Source: Fremontodendron californicum
Lineage: Eukaryota > Streptophyta > Magnoliopsida > Malvales > Malvaceae
Direction: 5' to 3'
DNA length: 64,000 nucleotides
Assembly: GCA_030761205.1 (NCBI GenBank)
Contig: JAULJL010000024.1
Coordinates: forward strand, 15,303,122-15,367,121
In this document: positions 27,701 to 38,963 of the stretch, piece by piece
Layout of the letters: every line of letters begins with the position of its first letter
Position numbering within the stretch: position 1 is the stretch's first letter
The notes under the pieces: generated by a model
Database searches by the model: none
Seen by the model: the letters and a program-made list of their open reading frames with translations, nothing else
Told to the model about the DNA's origin: nothing
Made by a program: the position numbers and the translations under genes

Positions 27701-27835
27701 TCAACAAAAAAATTGCACCAAAAGAGGCCACTTTCCCCACCTTCAGTTGTAAGTGGTGCCTTCAAACCACCTAAGAAAAGAAAAGGTGAACCTCTGCTTC
27801 ACTGCTCCACAAACTCCTATTCATTTCCTGTTTGA
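9717..27835 (+). CDS. SEN1/senataxin-like superfamily 1 helicase, 21 coding exons
   Basis: Predicted RNA/DNA helicase of the UPF1/SEN1 group, nuclear; the family resolves R-loops and aids transcription termination. Coding exons from splice sites and continuous phase: 9717-9844, 10761-11145, 12211-12324, 12416-12495, 12821-12967, 13847-13995, 14107-14237, 14325-14447, 14566-14639, 15170-15757, 15897-16008, 16194-16331, 16652-16981, 17400-17673, 18136-19394, 21283-21682, 21807-22741, 22838-22903, 23004-23129, 26247-26491, 26587-27835. The total is 7053 nt, or 2350 residues. Helicase motifs: Walker A GPPGTGKT near 1475-1482 (split by an intron), DEAAQ near 1785-1789, GDPKQLP near 1813, YRMHP near 1854, VDGFQGRE near 1979-1986, NVALTRAR near 2020. 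The N-terminal 1400 residues are the long helical SEN1-N-type part. The lysine-rich tail ends with PPKKRKG, a likely nuclear signal. The start MAKK..SRRELLERWRG fits plant SEN1-like proteins. All junctions keep frame and no stop interrupts it, so the gene looks intact. Intron 7 has a GC donor. Close to Arabidopsis MAGATAMA3-type helicases; the exact orthologue is not settled. Confidence 0.9.
11592..11742. mobile_element. Small MITE-like element in intron 2
   Basis: Seen: a GC-rich island in an AT-rich intron, bounded by imperfect inverted ends (GGTTTAAATGGCGG at the left, CCGCAATTAAATCC at the right). It has internal GGCGG, CGGCC and CCGCC motifs. No clear target duplication was found. Confidence 0.4.
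12991..13778 (-). mobile_element. Probable solo LTR, antisense, in intron 5
   Basis: Seen: read on the minus strand it starts TGATAAGATCC and ends AAAAGATCA. It contains a TATA-like CTATAAATATA about two thirds of the way in, followed by a transcribed-leader-like stretch. It fills almost all of an 879-bp intron in a gene whose neighbouring introns are mostly short. No exact 5-bp duplication was found (flanks AGAAG and AGAAT are close), so borders are uncertain. Minus-strand open frames here are part of the element. Confidence 0.45.
14238..14324 (+). other. GC-AG intron (intron 7) of the SEN1-like gene
   Basis: Seen: exon 7 ends TTTTTGCAG and the intron starts GCATGT, not GT. The acceptor TTATTTTAG precedes TCACTTGAA. 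Only this junction keeps the reading frame in phase 0 on both sides. GC donors are a known minor class in plants. Confidence 0.7.
20512..21061. mobile_element. hAT-type MITE in intron 15
   Basis: Seen: perfect terminal inverted repeats CAGTGTTGTCAAG...CTTGACAACACTG, flanked by the 8-bp direct repeat GCTGAATT at 20504-20511 and 21062-21069. Subterminal parts are dense in AGGCG/CGCCT motifs that pair across the 550-bp element. The middle is AT-rich with a TATATA run. There is no coding capacity. The 8-bp duplication indicates mobilisation by a hAT transposase. Confidence 0.85.
23528..23925. mobile_element. Nonautonomous transposon with internal duplication in intron 19
   Basis: Seen: the left end reads GTTCAAGGGTCGGGCC and the right end GGCTCGGCCCATGAAC, an imperfect inverted pair. 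Inside, a block of about 145 bp (ATTCGGGCCGGC... to TTATGGGCTGGCCCAG) occurs twice in tandem, at about 23569-23700 and 23717-23852. The rest of this 3.1-kb intron (23926-26246) shows no recognisable feature. Confidence 0.5.
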
Positions 27836-28500
27836 ATTCATATGCAGTGTTGACCTGATTTATGTTTTAGCTGGTAGTAGTTCTATATCTGGGAAATGTG
27901 TTACTTGTAAACAATGTCTTCTACTGTAGAGTGTTAAGTTTGATGGCCCTGGTTATTGAAATGTAATTTATTTTTATTTAATTGAAACATTTTGCTAGAG
28001 GTTCTAGCATATAACTTGTATGGGTGTTATCCACATTTGATACTCTTTATTTGGTGCTTACAGGTCCACCAAAATCCTAAACAAGGGCACGAGATCAGAT
28101 TCGTCAATAGCACAGTGCAATAGACAGTTCTTTGAGCTTATAGCCTTATAGGGCCTACGGAGTAAGGAGGAAAGCCTACCACTTTTCTGAAGCAAGGATT
28201 TTAATCGAGTGGTGCTGCTGCTGCTATCTCTTTTTGTAAATAGTGATGAAGTAGAAAGAAGATTATGGGGCTGAGACTGAGGTAATTGGCTGCATTCTGT
28301 GCTTCCTAAGATGAGAAAACTAGGTTCCAACCTCTGTGAATTCGAATGGAAGCGAAGCTGTGTTATCAGCTTTTCTAGGTTGTAGAGAGATTGTGGAGCC
28401 GCAGCTATTTGGAAAATGGGGGTAAAGTTCGCAGGCAGCAGCAGCATTCCTCGACTTCTCAACGGACACCATTTCTCAGTGTCTTCGGTTTTGTAATTGA
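27836..28500 (+). other. Probable 3' untranslated region of the SEN1-like gene
   Basis: No coding signal was found after the stop at 27835. CTTACAG before GTCCACCAA at about 28064 could be a 3' splice site of an intron in the untranslated region. A 134-codon minus-strand frame at 28058-28462 is low-complexity (Ser/Leu) and resembles no known protein; I do not treat it as a gene. From 28500 to 28945 I see only AT-rich sequence. Confidence 0.35.
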
Positions 28501-28945
28501 TGGCTCACAATTGATATACTCTTGAAAAACAGTTTTTTTTTTTATTATTTCTTTTATGGTAGATTCAAATTAAATTTTGGCGTTCCACCCTTTGCTTGAT
28601 ATCCTGTTTCTGGTTGAAAGCGTGAATACGAGACACTATTGTAAATACTTTGTTACATGTTACCATTCTAGAAAAAAAAAAAATTCAACGGTAATTAATT
28701 TTAAGGAAATTACAATAGGGGTGATGTAAACAAGAGTAATTACTGGTTACTAACTAACATGGCTAGAAATATTTATTAGGAAGGAAATGTTTAGTTGCGA
28801 AATTCATAAAAAGAAAAATGCACATGTGCGTTTTAATCGAAATCACATGCATAATGAGTTGGTTTATATGTAAATTTTCTTTTTAGAAAAAAAAAAAATT
28901 TACTTAGTCAAAACTTAATCGTTCTCTTACAGCTCAATGTCCAAA

Positions 28946-29086
28946 CTATTTGGACAAGTCTGACGAACTCCTGCTATCTAGACTTTGCTTGGCTTTCTTC
29001 AAGCGGGCAATGTAGGCTTCGGTCGTTGCATCAATCGGGACAGATCGATCATGGTTACTGCAGGCGCCAATCGATAGAATATCTTG
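28946..29086 (-). pseudogene. Probable last exon of a truncated minus-strand gene
   Basis: Seen: after a TTTAG acceptor on the minus strand at 29087-29091 there is an open stretch of 46 codons ending TAG. Its composition is protein-like and unlike the AT-rich surroundings (CSNHDRSVPIDATTEAYIARLKKAKQ, then a Ser-rich tail). Nothing continues it upstream, where a repeat block starts near 29200. Inferred: a convergent neighbour of the helicase gene whose 5' part was displaced or lost by transposon insertion. The family is not recognised. Confidence 0.35.
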
Positions 29087-29204
29087 CTAAATGTGAACTG
29101 AATTTGTGACGGCAGACTAATATGCTATGTGAATGCAATACCTGTCAAGGAATTAGAGAACAATCTCAGTTTCAAGTAATGAATCTATCAATATTAATAT
29201 TAGA

Positions 29205-31985
29205 CATGTCAATTCTGATTCGAACTCGAAAAATCAATCCGATCGATTCGAACTCGAATTCAATCCAAGTTGATTTGATCATAAAAAGTCAACAACCCGA
29301 ACCAGCTCAACCCATTCCGAACCCAAAATGACCTGAATCTGAAACGATCCAGACCCGAAATAACCCGAATCCGAATTGATCCGAACTCGAAATGAACCGA
29401 ACTCGAAATGATCCGACCTTAAATTAAGTATAATTTATTTTTAAAAATATTAATTTAATAAAATAAATAATTATGACAAAATTATTAATTTATTTTAATT
29501 TTATAACTTTAAATTATTAAATTTTTTTTTACTATTACATTTTATAATATTATCTTTTTAAATTATAATTAAAAATAAATTATAATTATTTATTTTTAGT
29601 TTTTATGTTTATTAGTATATATTATAAATAATTTTTTTTTATAATTTTTTTACTTTGATAAAATAATTAAATAGATCGATAATAATTATTTTAAAATAAA
29701 AAATAATTAATAATAATTCAATAAAACTATATGTTATATTACTTATGATAATCTAATAACATGATTTAATATAAATTATATATTTTATTCTCATGGATAC
29801 ACATATTATTTATAATATTTTACTGTTATACATATTATTTAAAATAAATGTATTATTTTAATTTTAAAAGTATAACCTTTTCTCATGCAATGTAAAACCA
29901 AATACATAAAAATAGGTCATTGATAATGATAATGTTATTTTATGTTAATAATTGGTACATTACGTTATAATAATCTCTTATCATGTTATTTAAATTAAAT
30001 AAGATAATTTCTTATTAATATACATGTTTTTTTGGAATAAATGTGTTATTTTTAATTTTAAATATATAATCTCTTAAATCATATCACGTGATTTTTTAAA
30101 AGTATATAAAATAGATCATTGATATTTTATTATAATAATTTGTATACATTATAATAATACCATATCATATGATATATAATAAATTAATCTCTTATTGTTA
30201 TATATATTATTTAAAACAAATGTGTTGTTTTTAATTTTAAATTTATAATCTCTTATCATATGATTTAGATTAGTTTCATCAATAATCATAATATTGGTCC
30301 GTTTAACTATACTTGCTTCTAAGTTCATAAAAATAGATAAAATTTTATTTTATTGTAAAGAGTTACAAAGAGAAAAAACCCAACCGTTGGATTTAGCAAT
30401 ATAATTATACTCGTCGTGCACGTAAAGTTTCGAATCGATCCGATATCTTTATCATATCGATCGAGAATACTGTCTTTTCAATATATATTTAACGGTTGAA
30501 AGGTTTTTACATTAAACAAATAGTTAGACATTTTTAATTTACTCAAAACTCGATGTGCATGGTCTACGTGAATATAATATGAAATAAGACGATTAGATTG
30601 TTAAAATATTAATCGTATAAAAAGTTATGAAAGTGTGTAAAACTAATTTAGTTTTACACTAAAATTAGTTTTACACACTTTCATAACTTCTTATACAATT
30701 AATATTTTAACAAACTGGCCATTGGATTTAGTAATATAATTGTACTCATCGTGTACGTAAAGTTTCGAATCGATTCGATATCTCTATCATATCGATCGAA
30801 AATACTATCTTTTCAATAAATTTTTAACGGTTGAAAGTTTTTTACATCTAACAAATAGTTAGACATTTTTAATTTACTCAAAATTCAACGTGCATGATCT
30901 ACATTAAAAATGTATAAAACTAATTTAGTTTTACACTAGTGTAAGTGGATTCCTCCTCTAATATGAATTATAAACATGACAGTTGAATTTTTAAAATATT
31001 AATCGTATAAAAAATTATAAAAATGTATAAAACTAATTTAGTTTTACACTAGTGTAAGTGGATTCCTCCTCTAATATGAATTATACATTATACAAAAATA
31101 TTATATATGTCAATACTTCAATATGTTAAGAATTGCATCTTCACTTATTATAAAAATTTTATTAAGTTAATTTTATACATTATGTTTAAAATTTAAAAAT
31201 ATTTAGCATAATTAATTAATTTAATTTCGTAACATTTATTATTATATTTTTATTTTGAATAAGCATTAATTATTATATTTCATTACACTTGATGATTAAA
31301 ATTTTAAGTAAAGTTTTTAAATCTAATTTAATTTTAGTAGAAAATCATTTTAACTTCTAAAATTGATTCATTTGGTAAAACTTTTAGTATTAAGGGTTAG
31401 TTATCAAGGTCCGAACTTTCAACAAACATAAAATTATATATTTTTTCAAATATCTAAATAGATTCATGTAACGATATTAGATACATGATAATATCCTATT
31501 TATTTATTTATTTTTTATCTTTCAATAAAATTCTAATAAATCTGATTCGATCAAATAATCTATTTAAACTTAATTTGATTTGATTTTAAAAATTAATAAA
31601 TTGAATCCAATATGACCTAAATCCAAATAACCCGAGTGTCAAACCCGAAATGACTCGAACCAAAATGATCCAAACTCGAATAACCCAAGTGTTAAACACG
31701 AAATGACCTGAACCAGAATGACCCAAACCCGAATAACCCGAGTGTCAAACCCGAATGACCCGAACCCGAAATGACTCGAACACGAGATGACCCAAACCTG
31801 AGATGACCAGAACCTGAGATGACCCGAACCCGAGATGACCCGAACCTGAGATGACCCGAACCTGAAATGACTATAGCCATAAGTGACCCGAACCCGAAAT
31901 GACTCGAATCCTAAATGATCCGAACTCGAAACTAACCCGAATTTTTTAAAACCTGAATTGACCTGACCCAAACTTTATAGGTATC
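29205..31985. mobile_element. AT-rich nonautonomous element with ACCCGAA-type arrays at both ends
   Basis: Seen: 29215-29420 and 31560-31975 are arrays of degenerate CGAACCCGAAATGACC units (G-rich on the minus strand). They flank 2.1 kb of very AT-rich DNA. The extreme ends share an imperfect inverted match (CATGTCAATTC near 29208, GAATTGACCTG near 31954). The pattern resembles the element at 2042-4277, but no target duplication was identified. Minus-strand frames at 31639-31971 are translated repeat. Confidence 0.45.
30355..31090. repeat. Palindromic and duplicated MITE cluster
   Basis: Seen: 30599-30716 is a near-perfect palindrome whose two arms each run for about 50 bases. Each side continues into a related copy of a 200-base block (30380-30560 and 30718-30905, sharing GTAAAGTTTCGAATCGAT and ATCATATCGATCGA). 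A 65-base segment containing CACTAGTGTAAGTGG and TTCCTCCTC occurs at about 30905-30972 and again at 31018-31086. Probably nested small inverted-repeat transposons. Confidence 0.6.
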
Positions 31986-32771
31986 ATAAACCTACAAATA
32001 GTGAAAACAAGCTCATAATATCCGTGAAGTATAACTTCTTTAAGTTTCTCAACCAAGTTGCTCAAGCCTGTTGATGCAACCAATCATCTTTAGCACATTA
32101 TGCCTCATAGGCTACCTTCTGACATCTTAATTGGAACAATTGTTTTGAGATGTCGAACTTCTCAGTGCTATTTATCCTTATAGAATAATTCTCGAAAGTC
32201 AATGATCACATGCTGCTTCTGTTGTTTAGGAGTCATGTTAAACAATATCACATATGTGGTTTGATTGTGATCATCTTTATGATCCCAATAGATAACCCTA
32301 ATCTCGTCACTAGCATCGGCATCATGTTCCTTAGAATTAGGATCATTGAGGACATTGGCATTCATTTCATATTTTAACACAATCTTTATTGCGAAATTAG
32401 TTATTGGAAATCAGGTTATTTATGTTTGCAACAAGTATGCAAATAAGTGACTAATTAATTGCCATGACAATTTATATCCCATATAAATCAATGAATATTT
32501 TTTATTATGAAATTTTCAATCATTAAAACTAGGTTTTAAAGTCATAAATGATTGTTCTCATTATTTTATCAAAATAATAGTTCTTCTCTACTATTTCGAG
32601 AAATTTAACTCCTTAAACTTCTTAGTGAGCTAGGACCCCTTTCATCCTACTTTGATCTTGAGCGACTCAACAAGCCATCATAAAACTAATTATGTAGGTG
32701 ACATAGCTTACCAATTGCATATCTATGCAACTTCTAGATCAGTCATGTAGCAACTCTTTGCCTAAATACAT
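31986..32771. other. Intergenic stretch, possible copia gag trace on the minus strand
   Basis: On the minus strand about 32030-32170 reads weakly like the mid-gag of Ty1/copia elements (a KMIG-like and LEQLG-like stretch), but with stops. A 70-codon minus-strand frame at 32168-32380 is not recognised. Otherwise I see no feature before the LTR at 32772. Confidence 0.2.
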
Positions 32772-35429
32772 TGTATCAACCTAATTTTGTCCGAATCACG
32801 CCCCGAGATAGCTAATCCGAGCAAGATTTCACTAAGTCTGATTTCTTAAAATCAAGCGGGCCCAGATTAAATTGAATTATTATTCGAAGTGAGTTTGAGC
32901 TGAAATTAATCGATTTGGGCTTCAAATGGGTTTCAATTGCATTTTAATCTCAATCTTAATTGGGCTTTTTGGATAGGGCATTGGGTTTTTTGGGCCTAAG
33001 TTTTTTTTTTTTTTTTTTTTTTCATTTTCTGAATTGTGTTAGGCCACATGGGCTGCCTTTATGCTATGTGGGCCTTGAGGCCCAGAATAGGAAAACCTAT
33101 TCTTTGGTTTTGCTAAGGTTATGCTGGCAGCCTGCCAGCCCATCGCCCCTACCCTTTGTCAAGCCACCCGCACACGCCATGCCACCGCCCACCTGCAACA
33201 CCATTGCTGGAAGCAAACCCGAAGATCCCAGATATTCTGGGATCTTCTGGGAGTTGGCTCCAATGGTTCTATAAAGGAGGAACCAAACACAAGAAAAAAG
33301 GAGGAGACTACCCGAGACCCCTCCCCCAAAAAAACCCCTCCACCATTCGAAAACCCTCCACTGATCCCAGCCCCCCACTCATCTTCCCTTGGTTGGAACC
33401 GAATCCCTCATCACAGCAACCAATATCCAAACCCACAATCAGCAGCCACCACAACAAGGACCCAAAAAAAACAAAACATTTATTTTTGAAAAAATGGGTC
33501 AATGGAGTTGGGAAGAGATTTTTGCAATTCTGAATGGTGAAAAGCTTGCTTAGGGGGGGAGGAAGGTGCGGCTAATGTTTGAAGACGACCCGACAACGGA
33601 CAACGACAGATCGGAGGTTTGAAGGCCATGGCTAAAATCCTAGATCTAGGCCTTTGGAGGTGTTTTCAGGCAAAACGGAGCCCAAATCCGGGAAGAGGAG
33701 GTTAAGGAGGTGGTCTAGGTGGATTTTGGGGTCAAACAGAGTCAAACCATCGGCAGAGCACGGTGGCTGCCGGCCAATTTTTGGGTTTCGATGATGAACT
33801 AGGGAGAGAAAAGAGGGAGATAGAGAGAGAAAGAAAAGTTTAGAGAGAGGAAAAAAAAGGAAAAATGAAAGAAAAAATCTTAGCTTTTATAGGTTTTTTT
33901 TAAAGAAAAATAAATAAATTAAAGTAGGATCCTCGCGTTGACCCGGACCCGTCTTGGGTTCGCGCGGTCGAACTCTGACCCGATCTATAAAAAAAGGGAG
34001 AGAGAGAAAGATCTGTGGGTCAAAGGAGCTGACCCAACCCGCGACCCGTTTGATTCGGCTCGACCCATCAGTAGCATACTTGGTCTTGGGCTTTTGGGCT
34101 CTTCATCTTGGACCCCATATTTGAAACTTATTTGGTATAATTCTCTACCTCTTAGCCCTTCATTATGTATTTTTATTATCTATTTATAAACTATCACATG
34201 TATCCATATTAAAACAAATAAATAAATAATTTAGGAAGAGTGGGTAATGAAAATAATTATTCAGTTAAATTTCTTGAAAAATAAATTTTATGGGAAAAAG
34301 AAAAAAAAAAACATTTTGTTCTTAATCACTCTTAGGAAAATATTCTAGTGACATTATATAAGTGTAAAAAATTTAATTAATTAATTAATCTTTTTTTTAT
34401 CACACAAAAAAATTAACCTAAGGAATAAAATGATTAAATAAATTTTGGTTTTTTACTATGTGCATCATGTATTTAGGGAGCCTTATACATTTTATTTTGT
34501 CCATTTTTAATGAAGATGAAAATAGTGGAAGATTTTTTTTTTTTTAGGAAAATATAAGACCTTTTAAAAAAAAACGTTTAAGTCAACACTTATAGTGTGA
34601 ATATTTTATAAGTTCTTGCCTAGATGTTGGAGGAATCTCAATTTTTAATTTCTAGAATTATGATGAGAAGTTTTAAGTGTGAAGATCTTTTCCAAATTAT
34701 GCCTAAAAGTTGGGGAATTTTGAAAGGCTCTTGCACGGATAATTTTTATCTTAACTTTAAATAAAAAATTTATTAAACTAATTCGTTATTCGCATTATCT
34801 TATATGTTTATCGATGCTCATATAATTTTCTTTGGTTATTGCATTAATAATATTTGTTCATCACATATAATGTAACGAAATAAAAATCATGCTTAAAAAA
34901 AAAGGGAATTTTATGAAATAAAAGAAGATAATCACCTGAGTAAAAACAAATATTGGTAACCTTGCCTAGACGTTGGAAGGTTTTCAATAATTGTTATTTA
35001 CAAAAGAATATTATTTGATTTAGAAAAATATTATGTAAACTCAAAAGCGAAGAAATTCTTTTCAAATTCTGCCTAGATGTTGGAGAATTAGGAGAAAGTT
35101 TCTGTCGGAGACTTTGATTTTATTCTTGAATAAAATGATTTATTTTTCTTTCTTCAAAAATACAAAAATTTGCAATAAAGAGAATTATGGGAAGTATTTT
35201 TAAATATCAAAATTAAAATCGTTTTATCAAGATTAAAGGATAACACATGACTAAATGGTACCGTTTTTAAACGGGCGTCATGGGGGTGATAATACCTTCC
35301 CCAAGCATAACCGTATACTCGAACCCAATTTTGTTTTCACAAACCAAAATTATCTTTATAATAAATTTTAATTAATTTTAAGATTTTATTTAAAGGATAA
35401 ATTTTTTAGGTGGCCAATAACACCTTACA
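32772..35429 (+). repeat. 5' LTR of the outer element
   Basis: Seen: matches 61572-64000 along its length apart from its last part, which falls outside the window in the 3' copy. It starts TGTATCAACC and is taken to end CACCTTACA, before AAAAAGATTGGTGGC, by comparison with 3590-3825. The GC-rich part (33540-34080) is flanked by AT-rich parts. Open frames at 32960-34189 are not conserved as protein between the two LTRs and are not genes. The 3' boundary is inferred. Confidence 0.7.
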
Positions 35430-36300
35430 AAAAAGATTGGTGGCATAATTTGGAAAATTTTTTAGGTGGCCAATATCACGAGCTCTCTACCCAGGCTCCG
35501 TCCTTTAAAATGGAAGTAAAGTAACTATGCCTTCGTGATTGACCCTCCGTATGGGCTAGTGAAACACTTTCGGAGTATAAAGTACCTAAAGCCTTCGTGA
35601 TTGATCCTCCGTATGGGCTTAGAAAAATATACTCTAACAAATTGAACCCACTTTTATCGGGGTGCCTCACTAGCCTTCACCGGCGACAGTGAGGAACAAT
35701 TTGGGGTCTTTAGAACCGAATTCAACCTCATGTAGTGAACCTAGGCGAAGCCATGCCGAATTTTTGTTAGAAACACTGAAGTTAGGAACACACAGTAACA
35801 TTTTCAATCTTTTGCTATTCGTTTTACATTCCAAATAAGCATGGTACACCGGGTAAGGATGAACGTACGTCACCCGTAATATGTTTAAAATTTCGTCCCA
35901 AAAAGCGCCATGATGCCTAAATAAGTTGATACTGTTAGGGTAAATATTCATTAACTTTTTTAAAAAAATATTTCTTCTTTGAAAAAAATGAAAAAATAAA
36001 ATAAAAAAATGAGAATCATAAAAAATTTCGTGATAGAGTATTGTTGTGAACAATAATAAAATTTCCTTTTAGTTTGCACTTTTTGTGGAAATATGAAAAG
36101 ATGAAGAAAAGATAGTTGTAAAAAAAAAAAAAACTAAAAAAAAATCACTATTTACTTCTTGGTACAGTATGTTCATACTATTTCTTTTTCAATGCATCAT
36201 GCTGCATACATACATGCATTCGTTCATAAGCATACATGCAATAAATTAGGAGGTAGATAAGATTCTGTTTGGCTTTAAGAGCACTCTAAAGAAAGTTCAC
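35430..36300 (+). other. Leader of the outer element
   Basis: Seen: noncoding sequence between LTR and gag. The expected primer site (GGTGGCGACTCC, intact at 3810-3822) is destroyed; the sequence reads GGTGGCATAATTTGG. A 28-bp stretch around CCTTCGTGATTGA is duplicated at about 35530 and 35592. No gene was found; minus-strand frames here are incidental. Confidence 0.45.
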
Positions 36301-36323
36301 CCTTAGAACAAAAGGTACAAGAT

Positions 36324-37152
36324 TTGAAAGCCAGAAAGAAACCCAAGATCACTCATTCGGCACAAATACAATACTTGCTCACAGATAAAGCCATGGAAAG
36401 TGAACAAGCAGCGCAAACAAAACAAATGGAAAAAATGCACAGAGAACTACAAGCACAATTAGCCAAATCTCAGCAAGAAGAACGAGAACAGATAACAAAA
36501 TCTCAAAGAGGAGTCATGTGAGAAAAAAGACAAGATGATTGAAATGATGACGAGATTGACCCGAGGAAAATGGGTTGCTAAAGGGTCGATCATAAGAGGA
36601 GAACCTCGACCTCAAGCAAACAACAATGAAGATCTAATTTACTTACCAAGGTCCGCTTCTCCGCAAAATCAATGTCGCATGATGCACATCCGCAAGGGAT
36701 ATCAACTATGGAAGGACAAACTTATGCTTACTTATGCATGCCCGCTCCCATGAGTCAACAAGTTCAAGGGCCAGTTGGTTTGAACTCAAGAATTTATCTT
36801 TCAGACCCGGTTATTGTTCCAAATCTAGATGATCCGATAGAACAAGAGAAGTTGAATAAAAATGTGGAAAAGAAAATGAAAGACACAAGGGTGCGGCAGA
36901 AACATGATATGTTGGAAGAGAGACTCAAAGCCATAGAAGGAATAGACGCTTTCAGGAATATAGATCCGAATAAGCTCAGCTTGGTCCCAGATTTGGTGAT
37001 TCTGCCAAAATTCAAGGTCCCCGAATTTGAAAAATATGACGGATCAAAGTGTCCATCGGTCCACATTACTATGTTCTGTCGAAAAATGGGTGGCCACACC
37101 AACAATGAAAAATTGCTAATTCACTGCTTTCAAGACAGTCTAACAGGGTCAG
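36324..37152 (+). pseudogene. gag of the outer Ty3/gypsy element, 5' part
   Basis: Seen: an N-terminal charged coiled-coil-like segment (36324-36521, Lys/Gln/Glu rich), a frame change, then 36672-37152. The second part has the family signature MLEERLKAIEG, LVPDLVILPKFKVPEFEKYDG, MFCRKMGGHTNNEKLLIHCFQDSLTG. The reading stops at the inserted element (37153) and resumes at 47163. Gag forms the particle that packages element RNA. Stops and frame changes before the insertion suggest gag was already broken. Confidence 0.8.
37148..37152. repeat. Target site duplication of the forward nested element (left)
   Basis: Seen: GTCAG directly before TGATAACTCG; the same five bases follow the 3' LTR at 47158-47162. 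Confidence 0.9.
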
Positions 37153-38665
37153 TGATAACTCGTATAATTATATAGTTCTTAGTTATGTTTTATTATTATT
37201 TTGTGTCAAATACGAGTTATTATTGCTTAGTCTAATTGTGTTTATGATATTTTATATTTTTATGTAATTTGGTGTTTTTCACGAGTTTCTTTGAGTGATT
37301 TCAGATTACTAGGTTAAATCAAGAATTAAGGGCAAATCCAATTCAGTTCCAGTTCCGACACCTTTTGCCATATCAGCTATATCTGGAGTTTCACTGAAGC
37401 ATTAAGGCTGAAATTTTTACAGTGCATATTTAAGAGGCATATCTATCTTTTTCATGTTTTACACTTCTTGAAACGGAGTCGTTTTCCCTAGCGAAATCGA
37501 CCATCAAGTTGGCTGATGTGCAATGACGTCTGTGCTGACCTGTTTTGGTATTTTGACCATATCTTCCGATCCACATGAGCAAATGATCTGATTCTAACGG
37601 CTATGGATCCGTAACTGATAGGGATATATTTTTCTAGAAGACCATTTGATCAGATCGAGCCTCCAACATTGACAAAATCGACCATCAAGCTGGCTGATCA
37701 GAATTGTCATACAATATGACGAAAATTGTTAGAAAAATGCACCCACCTATTATACCTACCTTTGAAATTTATAAAGCTTGTCTCTTGTCATTTAGCTCTC
37801 CAAAATGTGTATAAATAGAGGGCCTTGGATGATTGTAAGAGTATTATTGTACATTGGTAGGATATTAGCCATTGTAATAAAATTCTCTAAGTTTTCTTCT
37901 TCTTTCCTTTCTCTAGTTTTCTTTTTCTTTATTTACTTATGCTTCTTACATTTCTTTTCATTTTATTCATATCTAGTATGTGTTGCTAATCATATTGTTG
38001 AGGTGATGAGGTGAAGCTTTTGGTAAATGCTAAGGTTAGTCTCTTAAACATGAGCTAAAATGAATCATCATTTATAAACACTAGTATAGATAATATTTTC
38101 TTTTGGTTTAAAATCATACTTGCAAAGTAGGGATCTTGATTCATTATTGACAATGAAAATGGCACAGTAAATGCTTGGTTTCATAACCTTGATTTGTTGT
38201 AGACATATACCTTGGCATAAGGAATGCTTGGACTCTTTTTATGAGTTTTGAGGATACCAAATGAACATAATATCATATGCTATGGACGTTGGACAATTTG
38301 GACTGAATTGCTAAACCTTCCGATTGGAACCTCCTTTATGTGTGGATTTCAATTGTGTAATAAAACAAGATTAATCTTAGCATAACACCAAGAGTGGATT
38401 CTCTAACCTCAACATCTTTTCTTATTGTTTTTTATATCTTGTTTAATTTTTTTTTATGTTATTTTGTTTATTTTGTTCTCTAATATCTTGTTTATCTTGT
38501 TTTGTTGTTGATTCCCTAATATATTGTTTACTTTCTTTTTCTTATATATTTATAAACTTATACTTACTAATACGCTTCCCTGTGGTTCGACCTCGGACAC
38601 CCGAGAATTTATTACTTGAACATAACCTGCACTTGGGTTTACAACTCTTAATTGAGTCTCCATCA
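37153..38665 (+). repeat. 5' LTR of the forward nested element
   Basis: Seen: starts TGATAACTCG and ends GTCTCCATCA, 7 bases before the primer site. A TATA box lies at 37810-37817. The first 750 bases match the reverse-element LTRs at 48257-61237 in inverted orientation; the rest does not. Confidence 0.93.
37810..37817 (+). promoter_or_regulatory. LTR TATA box
   Basis: Seen: TATAAATA in the setting GTGTATAAATAGAGGGCC. It is repeated in the 3' LTR at 46312-46319 and, on the minus strand, at 49511-49518, 58459-58466 and 60598-60605. Probable start of retrotransposon transcription about 30 bases downstream. Confidence 0.75.
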
Positions 38666-38671
38666 AGTTTT

Positions 38672-38688
38672 TGGCGCCGTTGCCGGGG
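38672..38688 (+). promoter_or_regulatory. Primer binding site, tRNA-Asp
   Basis: Seen: TGGCGCCGTTGCCGGGG, seven bases after the LTR. It is complementary to the 3' end of plant tRNA-Asp (ending CCCCGGCAACGGCGCCA), as usual for Athila-branch elements. Confidence 0.9.
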
Positions 38689-38733
38689 AGGCAATACTAA
38701 GTATATAAGTTTATAAGTATATTTATTTTTATT

Positions 38734-38846
38734 GGCTGGTTATACCGCCTATATTTATTTTTATTGGCTGGTTATACCGCCTAATTTTCTATATATTTAT
38801 ATTGTATATTAACTTTGTTTTATTTCTATTGGCTGGTTATACCGCC
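38734..38846 (+). repeat. Three copies of a 16-base hairpin motif in the leader
   Basis: Seen: GGCTGGTTATACCGCC at 38734-38749, 38766-38781 and 38831-38846, each preceded by (T)ATT and AT-rich spacers. The motif can fold as GGC-(bulged T)-GGT, loop TAT, ACC-GCC. It occurs four times in each reverse-strand LTR. Its position between primer site and gag fits a packaging or translation role; that is inference. Confidence 0.8.
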
Positions 38847-38963
38847 TAATCTGTATATTAACTTTGTTTTATGCTTGTTTGGCGACGTGATTTTAGATCT
38901 CGTCGTTTAGTTAGATTTTATTGTGAAACTTTTTCAGGTAATCTTTCTAATACAACTCCTACC

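Noticed and set aside
27187..27765. 192-codon minus-strand frame
   Set aside because: Shadow of the last exon of the helicase gene.
28058..28462. 134-codon minus-strand frame after the helicase gene
   Set aside because: Low-complexity Ser/Leu composition, no recognisable domain, probably within the 3' untranslated region of the opposite strand.
33097..33533. Overlapping Pro-rich and Gly-rich frames inside the outer 5' LTR
   Set aside because: The other LTR copy at 61830-62309 breaks them by frameshifts and stops; LTR sequence only.
36324..36521. Possible independent coiled-coil gene
   Set aside because: Position before gag and matching composition make it the N-terminal part of the outer element's broken gag.
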